From Aeromicrobium terrae (GTDB lineage: Bacteria; Actinomycetota; Actinomycetes; Propionibacteriales; Nocardioidaceae), in contig NZ_VDUX01000007.1 in NCBI RefSeq assembly GCF_008039565.1, positions 1-64,000 on the forward strand: a stretch of DNA of 64,000 nt, given 5' to 3'. The notes beneath the pieces are model-generated. The model did not search any database, was not told the DNA's origin, and saw only the letters and a list, made by a program, of their open reading frames with translations. Of the stretch, positions 16,698 to 24,759 are shown one piece after another. The position numbers and the translations under genes were made by a program. Numbering within the stretch: the stretch's first letter is position 1; each line of letters opens with the position of its first letter.

Positions 16698-18269
16698 ATG
16701 AGCGACAGGCGCGCGTTGGCCTCAGGCGACGTGCTCGCCGAGCGCTACGAGCTCCAGGACCTCGTGACCGAGCGGCTCGGTTCCACGACCTGGCGGGCCA
16801 ACGACCGGGTCCTGAACCGGAACGTCGGCATCGAGATGCTCCCCAGCACCGACCCGCGCGCCCACCAGTTCCTCGACGCGGCACGCCTGTCCACGTCGGT
16901 CACGGACCCGCGGTTCCTGCGCGTGCTCGACCTCATCGAGGACGACCACGGACAGCACCTCGTCGTCCGGGAGTGGGCCAAGGCGTTCCCGCTCGACCAG
17001 GTCCTCGCCGAGTCGCCGCTGCCGAGCCAGCGGGCCGCGCGCGTCGTCGCCGAGGTGGCCGAGGCGATCGCGGAGGCACATGAGCGTGGCGTCCACCACC
17101 GCCGCCTCACGCCGCACCACGTCCTGCTCAAGCAGTCCGGCGCCGTGCGTGTCGTCGGGCTCGGAGTCGCCTCGGCCCTGGCGCCGGCGGGCCACCACGA
17201 CACGCTCGACGACATCCACGAGTACGAGCGACTCGACGTCCAGGCGCTCGGCAAGCTGCTCTACGCCTGCGTCACCAGCCGGTGGCCCGGCGCCCACATC
17301 GACCAGCTCCGCGCCGCCCCCACCGAGCACGGCCGCCTCCTGCGGCCGCGCCAGGTCAAGGCCGGCGTCTCCCGCGAGCTCGACACGATCTGCGACCGCA
17401 TCCTCGGCACCCCGCCTGCCCACCACCGTCCGCCGCTCACCACCGCCGCCGACATCGCGCAGGCGCTGCACCTCGCCGGCGACGACGACGTCCGCCGCGA
17501 CGGTCCCACGACCCTGACCCGCGCCTCGTCACCCGACCTCCTGCGGCTCGACCCTGTCGTCCAGCCGCAGGGTCCGCCTCCCGGGCTCGAGCCGCCACGT
17601 CGGCGGCCGAAGGCCTACGAGCCGGCGCCACCCACTCCCTTCGAGCGCGGCAAGGCGCGGGCGCTCGCCACCACGAAGGGCGACCGCGGCCTGGTGCTCG
17701 CCGGCATCCTCGTCGCGATCGTCATCGTCTCGATCCTGGCGTTCCTCGCCGGCCGAAACACCGGTGGCGACGACGACTCGGGCCCGGACGGCACCTCCTC
17801 CGACGTCCGCGCCCTGCCGATCCAGGGCGTGCGCGACCTCGACCCGCAGGGCGACGACAAGGAGGAGAACCGCAGCACGGTCAAGCGGGTCATCGACGGC
17901 CGCCTGAGCACCGGCTGGCGCACCGCCACCTACTTCGGCCAGGCCAGGCTCGGCGGCATCAAGGACGGCGTGGGCGTGGTCCTCGACCTCGGCGGTCCGC
18001 GTGAGCTCTCGGCCGTGCGGGTCCGGCTGGCCGGCCGGCCCACCGACATCTCGGTCTACGCGTCCACCGCCGGTGCCGATCCGCCACGCAGCCTGAAGGG
18101 GCTCCGGAAGGTCGCGATGCTCGACCGCGCGGGCCAGGATGCCAGCATCCAGGTGCGCTCCGGGGTCCTGACTCGGTACGTCGTGATCTGGCTGACCCGC
18201 CTGCCCGAGATCGGCGACGGGGAGTTCCGTGGAGAGATCCGCGAGGTCACCGTCGAGGGTGCCTCGTGA
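16698..18269 (+). CDS. Membrane pseudokinase with extracellular C-terminal domain (MviN partner)
   Basis: 523 residues. Kinase-like domain at about 16-250 in which every catalytic element is degenerate: no Gly-rich loop, VAIK has become VGIEM, the HRD loop reads HHRRLTPHHVLL without Asp, and DFG is GLG. A proline-rich linker leads to one membrane helix (331-353) and an extracellular domain (about 380-523) resembling the galactose-binding/discoidin-like domain at the end of mycobacterial MviN (Rv3910). There the pseudokinase is phosphorylated by PknB and recruits FhaA to control peptidoglycan export; the same role is inferred here. The ATG at 16698 has AGAAGGGG in front; an ATG at 16671 is less likely. 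TAGCAT at 16667-16672 could be a -10. Confidence 0.85.
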   Translation: MSDRRALASGDVLAERYELQDLVTERLGSTTWRANDRVLNRNVGIEMLPSTDPRAHQFLDAARLSTSVTDPRFLRVLDLIEDDHGQHLVVREWAKAFPLDQVLAESPLPSQRAARVVAEVAEAIAEAHERGVHHRRLTPHHVLLKQSGAVRVVGLGVASALAPAGHHDTLDDIHEYERLDVQALGKLLYACVTSRWPGAHIDQLRAAPTEHGRLLRPRQVKAGVSRELDTICDRILGTPPAHHRPPLTTAADIAQALHLAGDDDVRRDGPTTLTRASSPDLLRLDPVVQPQGPPPGLEPPRRRPKAYEPAPPTPFERGKARALATTKGDRGLVLAGILVAIVIVSILAFLAGRNTGGDDDSGPDGTSSDVRALPIQGVRDLDPQGDDKEENRSTVKRVIDGRLSTGWRTATYFGQARLGGIKDGVGVVLDLGGPRELSAVRVRLAGRPTDISVYASTAGADPPRSLKGLRKVAMLDRAGQDASIQVRSGVLTRYVVIWLTRLPEIGDGEFRGEIREVTVEGAS

Positions 18270-18295
18270 GGGAATTCTGACGACCTAGACTGCGT
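18269..18295 (+). promoter_or_regulatory. SigR/SigH-type promoter of trxB-trxA
   Basis: GGGAAT at 18269-18274 and GTT at 18293-18295 enclose exactly 18 nt after GGAAT (18275-18292). This is the known consensus GGAAT-N18-GTT of the actinobacterial thiol-stress sigma factor SigR (SigH in mycobacteria), which controls trxBA in Streptomyces. TAGACT at 18285-18290 could also serve a housekeeping promoter. Confidence 0.65.
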
Positions 18296-18333
18296 TGCAG
18301 CCATCAGCACCGATTCTTCGTCAGAGAGCACTC

Positions 18334-19308
18334 ATGAGCGACGACGTCCGCAACCTCATCATCATCGGCTCCGGCCCCTCCGGGTACACCGCTGCCGTCT
18401 ACGCAGCTCGCGCCAACCTCGAGCCGCTCGTCTTCGAGGGGTCCGTCACCGCCGGCGGCGCGCTGATGAACACCACCGACGTCGAGAACTTCCCGGGCTT
18501 CCCCGACGGCATCATGGGCCCCGAGCTGATGGACAAGCTCCGCGCCCAGGCCGAGCGCTTCGGCGCCGAGCTCATCGCCGACGACGTCACCGCCGTCCAG
18601 CTGGAGGGCGACATCAAGACCGTGTCGCTCGCCGACGGCACCACGTACCGCGCCCGCGCGGTGGTGCTCGCCATGGGCTCCGGCTACCGCAAGCTCGAGA
18701 TCGAGGGCGAGGACCGGCTCTCCGGTCACGGCGTCAGCTGGTGTGCCACCTGTGACGGCTTCTTCTTCCGCGAGCAGAACATCGTCGTGGTCGGCGGCGG
18801 CGACTCCGCCGTCGAGGAGGCCACGTTCCTCACCCGGTTCGCCTCCAAGGTCACCCTGGTGCACCGCCGCGACGAGCTGCGGGCCTCCAAGATCATGCAG
18901 GACCGCGCGTTCGCCAACGAGAAGATCGAGTTCGCGTGGAACTCCGAGGTCGCGGAGCTGCACGGGGACGACCGCCTCGAGGGCATCACGCTGCGCGACA
19001 CCGTCACCGGCGAGACTCGGCGCATCGACGCCACCGGCCTGTTCATCGCGATCGGCCACGACCCGCGCTCGGAGCTGCTGAAGGGTCAGGTCCAGCTGGA
19101 CGACGAGGGCTACGTCCTCGTGCAGCCCGGCTCCACCGCCACCAACCTCCCGGGCGTGTTCGCCGCCGGCGACCTCGTCGACCACACCTACCGCCAGGCC
19201 GTCACCGCGGCCGGCACCGGATGCGCCGCGTCCCTGGACGCCGAGCGCTTCCTCGCCGACATCGAGCATGCCGGCCAGCCCGCACCCGCCGAAGCACTGA
19301 CCGAGTAA
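18334..19308 (+). CDS. trxB: Thioredoxin-disulfide reductase
   Basis: 324 residues. Uses NADPH and FAD to reduce thioredoxin. N-terminal FAD dinucleotide motif GSGPSG near residue 12, redox-active CATC (C137, C140), and the NADPH motif [10 protein letters not shown], followed by the second FAD segment GVFAAGDL. The ATG at 18334 fits the family N-terminus; AGAGAGC lies upstream. It is followed by trxA 14 bp later, forming the usual trxBA operon behind a SigR-type promoter. The sigM, anti-sigma and cwlM genes found around trxBA in M. tuberculosis are absent. Confidence 0.97.
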   Translation: MSDDVRNLIIIGSGPSGYTAAVYAARANLEPLVFEGSVTAGGALMNTTDVENFPGFPDGIMGPELMDKLRAQAERFGAELIADDVTAVQLEGDIKTVSLADGTTYRARAVVLAMGSGYRKLEIEGEDRLSGHGVSWCATCDGFFFREQNIVVVGGGDSAVEEATFLTRFASKVTLVHRRDELRASKIMQDRAFANEKIEFAWNSEVAELHGDDRLEGITLRDTVTGETRRIDATGLFIAIGHDPRSELLKGQVQLDDEGYVLVQPGSTATNLPGVFAAGDLVDHTYRQAVTAAGTGCAASLDAERFLADIEHAGQPAPAEALTE

Positions 19309-19322
19309 CAGGAGAGATTCGC

Positions 19323-19646
19323 ATGGCTGAGATCACCGCCGTCACCGACGCCGACTTCGAGGAGAAGGTCCTCAAGGCCGACGGTCCTGTGCTCGTCGAC
19401 TTCTGGGCAGCGTGGTGCGGTCCGTGCCGCCAGCTGAACCCGATCCTCGAGGAGATCGCTCAGGAGAAGGACGGCAAGCTCACCATCGTGAAGATGGACG
19501 CCGACGCGAACCCGGTCACCCCGGCGCAGTTCCGCGTCGTCGGCCTGCCGACGATGAACCTCTACAACAACGGCGAGCTCGTCCGTTCCATCGTGGGCGT
19601 GCGCCCGAAGAGCGCGATCCTCAACGAGCTCTCCGAGTTCGCCTGA
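19323..19646 (+). CDS. trxA: Thioredoxin
   Basis: 107 residues, the canonical size. Active site WCGPC with C32 and C35, cis-proline in GLPTMNLY, buried Asp in LVDFWA. Good Shine-Dalgarno GGAGAG 7 nt upstream. Cytoplasmic dithiol reductant that is recharged by the adjacent TrxB. Confidence 0.97.
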   Translation: MAEITAVTDADFEEKVLKADGPVLVDFWAAWCGPCRQLNPILEEIAQEKDGKLTIVKMDADANPVTPAQFRVVGLPTMNLYNNGELVRSIVGVRPKSAILNELSEFA

Positions 19647-19668
19647 GTCGATCCGACTACTTGTTGAT

Positions 19669-19694
19669 TAGTCGCTTTGTCGACAAAGTGACTA
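19669..19694. terminator. Palindrome between convergent trxA and parB
   Basis: A 26-bp palindrome with one mismatched pair: TAGTC-G-CTTTGTCGACAAAG-T-GACTA, overlapping the parB stop codon. It can fold as a hairpin on either strand and is well placed as a bidirectional terminator, although no T-run follows. Its centre (TTGTCGACAA, 19677-19686) is also one of four copies of a decamer found around oriC, so a protein-binding role is equally possible. Confidence 0.5.
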
Positions 19695-20576
19695 CTGTGG
19701 ATCCATCATCTTGACGATCCGCTCCAGGTCCTCGACGGTCGCGAACTCGACGATGACCTTGCCCTTGCTCCGGCCGAGCTCGACCTTCACGCGCGTGTCG
19801 AACCGATCCGACAGCCGCGCAGCCAGGTCGGCCAGCCGGGGCGAGTGAGCCCGGCCGCCGGGCCGTCGAGCCGGCCGGCGGGAGCCCTCGGGGCCGACGG
19901 TCACGATCTCCTCGAGGGCCCGGACCGAGAGCCCCTCGGCGACGACGCGCTGGGCCAGCCGGTCCTGGATCTCGGCGTTCGACACCGACACGAGCGCGCG
20001 GGCGTGGCCGGCCGAGAGGACGCCGGCGGCGACGCGGCGCTGGACCGCGGGCGAGAGCTTCAGCAGCCGGAGGGTGTTGCTGATCTGCGGGCGCGATCGG
20101 CCGATCCGGTCGGCCAGCTCCTCGTGCGTGCAGCCGAAGTCGTCGAGCAGCTGCTGGTACGCCGCCGCCTCCTCGAGCGGGTTCAGCTGGGACCGGTGCA
20201 GGTTCTCCAGGAGCGCGTCGCGGAGCAGGTCCTCGTCGGACGTGTCGCGGACGATGGCGCCGATCGTGTCGAGCCCCGCCTCGCGGCTGGCGCGCCAGCG
20301 GCGCTCCCCCATGATGAGCTCGTACTCGTCCTTGCCGGTGCTCCGCACGACGACGGGCTGCAGCAGCCCGACCTCGCGGATCGAGTGCACCAGCTCGGCC
20401 ATGTCGGCCTCGTCGAACACCTGCCGCGGCTGACGCGGGTTGGGCACGATCTGGTCGAGCGGGACCTCGGCGAACCGTGCGCCGGCGACCTCCTGCAGGC
20501 CGGACTCCTCCGCCTCGGCGGGCGACGACGGGATCAGTGCCTCCAGCCCGCGCCCGAGTCCTCGTCGTGTGCTCAT
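19692..20576 (-). CDS. parB: Chromosome-partitioning protein ParB
   Basis: 294 residues. N-terminal [12 protein letters not shown], ParB/CTPase domain with GERRWRAS (90-97) and ENLHR, helix-turn-helix around [18 protein letters not shown], and a C-terminal dimerisation region ending in KMMDPQ. It binds parS and spreads as a CTP-dependent clamp. The ATG at 20576 overlaps the parA stop (ATGA); a longer upstream frame lies inside parA and is rejected. Two parS sites lie 1.0 and 1.6 kb upstream. Confidence 0.96.
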   Translation of the reverse strand: MSTRRGLGRGLEALIPSSPAEAEESGLQEVAGARFAEVPLDQIVPNPRQPRQVFDEADMAELVHSIREVGLLQPVVVRSTGKDEYELIMGERRWRASREAGLDTIGAIVRDTSDEDLLRDALLENLHRSQLNPLEEAAAYQQLLDDFGCTHEELADRIGRSRPQISNTLRLLKLSPAVQRRVAAGVLSAGHARALVSVSNAEIQDRLAQRVVAEGLSVRALEEIVTVGPEGSRRPARRPGGRAHSPRLADLAARLSDRFDTRVKVELGRSKGKVIVEFATVEDLERIVKMMDPQ

Positions 20577-21532
20577 CCCGCTGACCTGGCCTTTCGTGCC
20601 GCTTCGGAGATCTCTCGGGCCGCTTCGAGGTACGACAGCGCGCCCGACGAGGTGCGATCGTACGTGAGCACGGTCTGCTGGTAGCTGGGGGCCTCGGAGA
20701 TGCGCACGGAACGCGGAATCGCGGTGCGGAGCACCTTGTCGCCGAAGTGGTTCCGCACCTCGTCCGCCACCCCGGACGACAGTCGCGTACGGGCGTCGTG
20801 CATCGTCAGCAGGATCGTCGTGATCGCCAGGTTCGGGTTCAGGTGGCGGTGCACCAGGTCGATGTTGCGCACCAGCTGGCCGAGACCCTCGAGCGCGTAG
20901 TACTCGCACTGGATCGGGATGAGCACCTCACGGCCGGCCACCAGAGCGTTGACCGTCAGCAGGCCGAGCGACGGCGGGCAGTCGATCAGCACGTAGTCGA
21001 TCCGGTCCCCTGCGTCCTTGCACTCGGCGAGGTACGCCTGGAGCGCCTTGTCCAGACGCGTCTCGCGGGCGACGAGCGACACCAGCTCGATCTCGGCACC
21101 GGCGAGGTCGATGGTCGCCGGCAGCACCGTGAGCCCGGGGATGTCCGGGCACGGCCGGATCAGCTCGTCCAGGTCGGTGCCGTCGACGAGGGCTTCGTAG
21201 ACACCGGGGGTGCCCTCGGTGTGGTCGATGTTCAGGGCGGTCGACGCGTTGCCTTGGGGATCGAGGTCGATCACCAGCACGCGCAGTCCCTTGAGGGCGA
21301 GCGCGGCCGCGATGTTCACCGCGGTGGTCGTCTTGCCGACGCCGCCCTTCTGGTTGGCCACGACGAAGATCCGGGTGTCCGCGGGCCGCTCCAGCTCTCG
21401 GGTGGCCTCCACCCGGCGGGCCAGCTCGACGTGCTCCTGGGCCTCGCTGGCCAACGGCGTCGAGTCGTCACTGAGCTCCGGGGAACGTTCCTCGCTGATG
21501 GCTCCGGCGGACTGCGCGGGGGTCGCGGTCAC
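20573..21532 (-). CDS. parA: Chromosome-partitioning ATPase ParA (Soj)
   Basis: 319 residues. Deviant Walker A motif KGGVGKT (62-68), Walker A' DLDPQGN and Walker [11 protein letters not shown]. It has an N-terminal extension of about 50 acidic residues before the ATPase fold, as in other actinobacteria. The GTG at 21532 starts 9 bp after a parS-like site (21541-21556), so ParB binding could occlude the parA promoter or ribosome site. No clear Shine-Dalgarno is visible. Confidence 0.95.
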   Translation of the reverse strand: MTATPAQSAGAISEERSPELSDDSTPLASEAQEHVELARRVEATRELERPADTRIFVVANQKGGVGKTTTAVNIAAALALKGLRVLVIDLDPQGNASTALNIDHTEGTPGVYEALVDGTDLDELIRPCPDIPGLTVLPATIDLAGAEIELVSLVARETRLDKALQAYLAECKDAGDRIDYVLIDCPPSLGLLTVNALVAGREVLIPIQCEYYALEGLGQLVRNIDLVHRHLNPNLAITTILLTMHDARTRLSSGVADEVRNHFGDKVLRTAIPRSVRISEAPSYQQTVLTYDRTSSGALSYLEAAREISEAARKARSAG

Positions 21533-21540
21533 GGCCGGCC

Positions 21541-21556
21541 TGTTTCACGTGGAACA
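21541..21556. promoter_or_regulatory. parS: parS site (one mismatch) in front of parA
   Basis: TGTTTCACGTGGAACA differs by one base from the perfect bacterial parS palindrome. It lies between the rsmG stop and the parA start. Confidence 0.85.
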
Positions 21557-21566
21557 TCCCACCTAG

Positions 21567-22184
21567 TCACCGCGATACCTCCACGACCGTCGTCGGCACG
21601 TCCAGATCCCCGTACGAGGTCACCACGATATCGGTAGCACCCTGCTTCTGTAGAGCCCCTCTGGATGCTCTGACCTCCTCCGATGCCTTCTGCCCCTTCA
21701 GGGCCAGCAGCACTCCGCCGGGACGCACCAGCGGCAGGCACCACGAGCCGAGCTTCTCCAGCGACGCGACGGCCCGTGCCGTCACGACGTCGAAGGTCTC
21801 GTCGACCTCCTCGGCCCGCGCCCGGAGCACGGTCACCGAGTCGAGCCCGAGGTCCGTCACGGCCTCCTCGAGAAAGGTGGTCCGGCGCAACAGCGGTTCG
21901 ATCAGGGTGACCTGAAGGTCGGGCCGCGCGATCGCCCAGACGAGCCCTGGCAGTCCCGCTCCGGACCCGACATCGGCCACGGTGGCGCTCTCGGGGATCC
22001 GCGGCACGACCACTGCGCAGTTCAGGACGTGACGGGACCACAGCCGAGGGACCTCGCGGGGGCCGATCAGTCCGCGCTCGACTCCCGCCGTCGCCAACAT
22101 GTCGACATATCGCTCTGCCAGCTCGAGCCGATCAGCAAACACCCCCGCCGCGGACGACGGGGGTGTTTCACGTGAAACAGACAT
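21567..22184 (-). CDS. rsmG: 16S rRNA (guanine-527-N7)-methyltransferase
   Basis: 205 residues. SAM-binding Rossmann motif [10 protein letters not shown] (71-80), followed by [14 protein letters not shown] and [11 protein letters not shown] typical of RsmG/GidB. It methylates G527 of 16S rRNA; loss gives low-level streptomycin resistance in other bacteria. The ATG at 22184 has TAGGCT exactly 6 nt upstream and no Shine-Dalgarno, so a leaderless message is likely. Codons 3-7 (V-S-R-E-T) are formed by a perfect parS site. Confidence 0.95.
   Translation of the reverse strand: MSVSRETPPSSAAGVFADRLELAERYVDMLATAGVERGLIGPREVPRLWSRHVLNCAVVVPRIPESATVADVGSGAGLPGLVWAIARPDLQVTLIEPLLRRTTFLEEAVTDLGLDSVTVLRARAEEVDETFDVVTARAVASLEKLGSWCLPLVRPGGVLLALKGQKASEEVRASRGALQKQGATDIVVTSYGDLDVPTTVVEVSR
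22099..22108. promoter_or_regulatory. WTGTCGACAW palindrome inside rsmG
   Basis: ATGTCGACAT, one of four WTGTCGACAW decamers near oriC. The rsmG codons around it (CGA, TAT, TTG) are unusual for this gene. See the finding on this motif. Confidence 0.5.
22164..22179. promoter_or_regulatory. parS: Perfect parS site inside the rsmG start
   Basis: TGTTTCACGTGAAACA is the perfect 16-bp parS consensus, placed in codons 2-7 of rsmG. Confidence 0.95.
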
Positions 22185-22190
22185 GGGCGA

Positions 22191-22196
22191 AGCCTA
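22191..22196 (-). promoter_or_regulatory. -10 element, leaderless rsmG
   Basis: On the minus strand TAGGCT ends 6 nt before the rsmG ATG. It lies at the 3' end of jag, so rsmG-parA-parB may be expressed separately from the upstream yidC-jag genes. Confidence 0.5.
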
Positions 22197-22661
22197 CGAA
22201 GCGGGATGGACCACCACGTGGCGCTGACGATCGGCGCCCTCGGACTCACTGGTGAGTCCAGCCTCCGCCACGACGTCGTGGACGACCTTGCGCTCGAACG
22301 GCGACATCGGGTCCAGCGCGACCGGCTGACCTTCGGCCTTGACCTTCTCGATCGCCCCAGCGGCGACGGCCTCCAGCTCGAGGCGGCGCGCGGCCCGGAA
22401 GCCATCGACGTCGAGCATCAGCCGGCTGCGCTCGCCGGTCTCGCGGTAGACCGCCAGGCGGGTGAGCTCCTGCAGAGCCTCCAGCACCTCGCCGTCACGG
22501 CCGACCAGGTGCTTCAGGTCGCCACCGATGATGGACACCGCGGCACGGTCGCCGTCGACGTCCATGTCGATGTCACCGTCCAGGTCGGCGATGTCGAGGA
22601 GCTCCTCCAGGAAGTCCGCGGCGATGTCGCCCTCGGCCTCGAGCTTGGTGGAATCGGTCAC
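22194..22661 (-). CDS. jag: Jag/KhpB-family KH-R3H RNA-binding protein
   Basis: 155 residues. Acidic N-terminus, KH domain (GGDLKHLVGRDGEVLEALQEL at about 47-67) and R3H domain (PFERKVVHDVVAE) near the C-terminus. It lies after yidC with an ATGA overlap, the standard arrangement. It binds RNA and in Gram-positives influences cell elongation; its targets here are unknown. The separate Jag-N domain of Firmicutes is absent. Confidence 0.93.
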   Translation of the reverse strand: MTDSTKLEAEGDIAADFLEELLDIADLDGDIDMDVDGDRAAVSIIGGDLKHLVGRDGEVLEALQELTRLAVYRETGERSRLMLDVDGFRAARRLELEAVAAGAIEKVKAEGQPVALDPMSPFERKVVHDVVAEAGLTSESEGADRQRHVVVHPAS

Positions 22662-23605
22662 GAGCGGTTGCCCTTCTTCTTGCGCTGGTTGCGTGACTGG
22701 TTCTTCGGCTGCTGACGCACCGGCGGCTTCGGGTGCGGCTCCTCCAGCTCCTTGAGCGGATCGGCCGTCACCGCCTTGCCATGCTTCTTGTCACGCTCCT
22801 GCTTGGCCTTGAACGCCGGCGTGCCCGGCGCCGGGTTGTTCCGGATGACGTAGAACTGCTGACCCATCGTCCACAGGTTCGACGTGGTCCAGTAGAAGAG
22901 GACGCCGAGCGGAAACGCGACACCGCCCACGGCGAAGACGATCGGCAGGACGTAGAGGAGCATCTTCTGCTGCTGGGCGTACGGACCGCTCATCGCGTCC
23001 GGCGGCATGTTCTTGCTCATCAGCTGACGCTGGGTCGTGAACTGGGTGATGCACATCGCCACCACGAGCGCCATCGTCAGGACGCGCGTCTGGGTGAGAT
23101 CGGTGTTGACGAAGGTGTCGGCGATCTTGGCGCCGAGCAGCTTGGCCTGCGACAACGACTCCGCGTCGCCACCGGACAGGAACCCGCGAGCACCTTCGGC
23201 ACCGTTCTTGGCGGCCTGGTCGATCACGCGGAACAACGCGAAGAAGATCGGCATCTGCAGGAGGAGCGGCAAGCAGGAGGCGAACGGGTTGGTGCCCGTC
23301 TCCTTCCACAGCTTCATCTGCTCCTGCGTCAGCCGCTCACGATCGTGGCCGTACTTCTTCTGCAGCTCCTTGATCTGCGGCTGCAGCAGCTGCATGTTGC
23401 GGCTCGACTTGATCTGCTTCACGAACAGCGGGATCAGCAGCGCACGAATGGTGACGGTCAGGCCGACGATGGCCAGAGCCCAGGTCCAGCCACTGTCCTC
23501 CGACAGGAACGTCGAGAACAGCTTGTGCCACGCGAGCAGCACGCCGGAGACGGCGTAGTAGAGCGGCGTCATGATCGCCGATCCGATGTCGCCTAGGAAG
23601 CCCAT
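22658..23605 (-). CDS. yidC: Membrane protein insertase YidC
   Basis: 315 residues, the short actinobacterial form with about five membrane helices and the 60KD_IMP core (VTIRALLIPLFVKQIKSSRNMQ; CLPLLLQMPIFFALFRV; FPLGVLFYWTTSNLWTMGQQ). The C-terminal tail is strongly basic (KNQSRNQRKKKGNR), suited to ribosome contact. Inserts membrane proteins alone or with SecYEG. It overlaps the yidD gene by 13 bp and jag by 4 bp. Confidence 0.96.
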   Translation of the reverse strand: MGFLGDIGSAIMTPLYYAVSGVLLAWHKLFSTFLSEDSGWTWALAIVGLTVTIRALLIPLFVKQIKSSRNMQLLQPQIKELQKKYGHDRERLTQEQMKLWKETGTNPFASCLPLLLQMPIFFALFRVIDQAAKNGAEGARGFLSGGDAESLSQAKLLGAKIADTFVNTDLTQTRVLTMALVVAMCITQFTTQRQLMSKNMPPDAMSGPYAQQQKMLLYVLPIVFAVGGVAFPLGVLFYWTTSNLWTMGQQFYVIRNNPAPGTPAFKAKQERDKKHGKAVTADPLKELEEPHPKPPVRQQPKNQSRNQRKKKGNRS

Positions 23606-23868
23606 GTTTCTCCTGTGGTGGTGACGGCCGCTGACGACCGACGGGAACGAGCGGAACGAGGAGGCACCGGGTCAAGACCACCGGCGGCCCAGGGGTGGCA
23701 GCGAGCCACACGACGCGCGGCGAGCCAGGTGCCGCGCAGTGCACCGTGCGTCTCGACGGCCTCGAGGGCGTACGCCGAGCACGTCGGGTGGTACCGGCAG
23801 ACCTGGCCGTACAGCGGGCTGATCGCGAAGCGATACGCGCGCAGAGCCCAGATGAGCAGGTGCTTCAC
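23593..23868 (-). CDS. yidD: Membrane protein insertion efficiency factor YidD
   Basis: 91 residues. Family core YRFAISPLYGQVCRYHPTCS and CHPWAAGGLDPVP with the three conserved cysteines. Lies between rnpA and yidC as usual; the start overlaps the rnpA stop (ATGA). The C-terminal 20 residues run into yidC. Confidence 0.95.
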   Translation of the reverse strand: MKHLLIWALRAYRFAISPLYGQVCRYHPTCSAYALEAVETHGALRGTWLAARRVARCHPWAAGGLDPVPPRSARSRRSSAAVTTTGETWAS

Positions 23869-24248
23869 CGGGCACCCCGCACATCAGCCGCCCGGGGCCC
23901 GGCACCCCCGCCAGCCTTCCACAGCGCCGAGTCGAGCTGCTCGCCCAGGGTGGACGACGCGGCCGCGGCCGCCGACGGCAGGGCACGGACGACGACACGC
24001 GAGCCCGCGGGGACGCGGTCGAGGCGGTCCCGCATCAGGTGCCGGAGCCGGCGCTTGACCCGGTTCCGGTCCACGGCCGACCCGACGGCCTTGCTCACCA
24101 CGAACCCGACCGACGTGGACGCCGGCGCGTGGTCAGCCGACGGGGGCAGGACATGGGTGACCAGGGTCGGCTGGGCGACCTTCACACCGCCTCGGACGGT
24201 GGCGCGGAAGTCCTCGCTGCTGCGCATGCGATGGACCGCTTCGAGCAA
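23865..24248 (-). CDS. rnpA: Ribonuclease P protein component
   Basis: 127 residues from a TTG at 24248, 4 bp after the rpmH stop. The N-terminus LLEAVHRMRSSEDFRATVRGG and the RNR signature RNRVKRRLRHLMR identify RnpA. An ATG seven codons later would remove conserved residues, and a longer upstream frame lies in rpmH. It helps the RNase P RNA process tRNA 5' ends. Slight length extension by an Ala/Gly-rich C-terminus. Confidence 0.93.
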   Translation of the reverse strand: MLEAVHRMRSSEDFRATVRGGVKVAQPTLVTHVLPPSADHAPASTSVGFVVSKAVGSAVDRNRVKRRLRHLMRDRLDRVPAGSRVVVRALPSAAAAASSTLGEQLDSALWKAGGGAGPRAADVRGAR

Positions 24249-24252
24249 CGGC

Positions 24253-24390
24253 TCAGGCGGACAGCTTGGCGCGGCCCTTGCGGCGGCGCGACGACAGGAT
24301 CGCCCGGCCGGCGCGGGTCCGCATGCGCAGACGGAAGCCGTGCTTGCGGGCACGACGACGGTTGTTCGGCTGGTAGGTGCGCTTGCTCAC
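24253..24390 (-). CDS. rpmH: 50S ribosomal protein L34
   Basis: 45 residues, [20 protein letters not shown] and [19 protein letters not shown], the canonical L34. The GTG at 24390 has GAGGAACC upstream; a longer frame upstream is not translated in this family. Confidence 0.97.
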   Translation of the reverse strand: MSKRTYQPNNRRRARKHGFRLRMRTRAGRAILSSRRRKGRAKLSA

Positions 24391-24526
24391 GACTGGTTCC
24401 TCACGAATCGGGCGGTGACAGGTGACCGGATCGGTCAAGGTGCGGCCGGGTCGACGGCCACCGCTCGCTCACAGAATCTGACCGCTGTGAGCACGCGGCA
24501 GGTGTCGGATCTTGCACGACCAGACC

Positions 24527-24556
24527 ACGGTACGGGGGCCGGTCAACAAGGGTCAA
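24527..24556 (-). promoter_or_regulatory. Promoter of rpmH-rnpA-yidD-yidC
   Basis: Minus strand TTGACC (24556-24551) and TACCGT (24532-24527) with an 18-bp spacer. A second TTGACC (24546-24541) lies inside the spacer. Confidence 0.6.
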
Positions 24557-24633
24557 ACCGACCTCTATATGCCATCGAGGACCACCCGTCCATCCGACAC
24601 GCCGAGCGATGTTCCCCGGGTGGGGAAATCCGC

Positions 24634-24662
24634 TTGAACTGGGTCTGGCACGCTGCTAGCGT
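24634..24662 (+). promoter_or_regulatory. Promoter of dnaA
   Basis: TTGAAC at 24634-24639 and TAGCGT at 24657-24662 with a 17-bp spacer; the start site would be about 90 nt before the dnaA ATG. Confidence 0.6.
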
Positions 24663-24679
24663 CGCCGCGGTATCGCGAC

Positions 24680-24731
24680 TTTTCCACAGTGGGTTACTCC
24701 CCCCCGGTGCCGATGCACATTGTGTGGAAAA
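24680..24731. promoter_or_regulatory. Pair of DnaA-box-like sites in the dnaA leader
   Basis: TTTTCCACA at 24680-24688 and its reverse complement TGTGGAAAA at 24723-24731; each differs from TTGTCCACA by one base. Their place just downstream of the dnaA promoter suggests autoregulation by DnaA. Confidence 0.65.
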
Positions 24732-24759
24732 CCATGTGGAGCAACTGGAGGTACCACGA

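Larger units (their letters stand above)
24391..24759. other. rpmH-dnaA intergenic region
   Basis: 369 bp without a gene. It holds the divergent promoters of rpmH and dnaA (listed separately) and two inverted TTTTCCACA DnaA-box-like sites between the dnaA promoter and start codon. The outer part near rpmH is an untranslated leader of about 130 nt. Confidence 0.8.
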
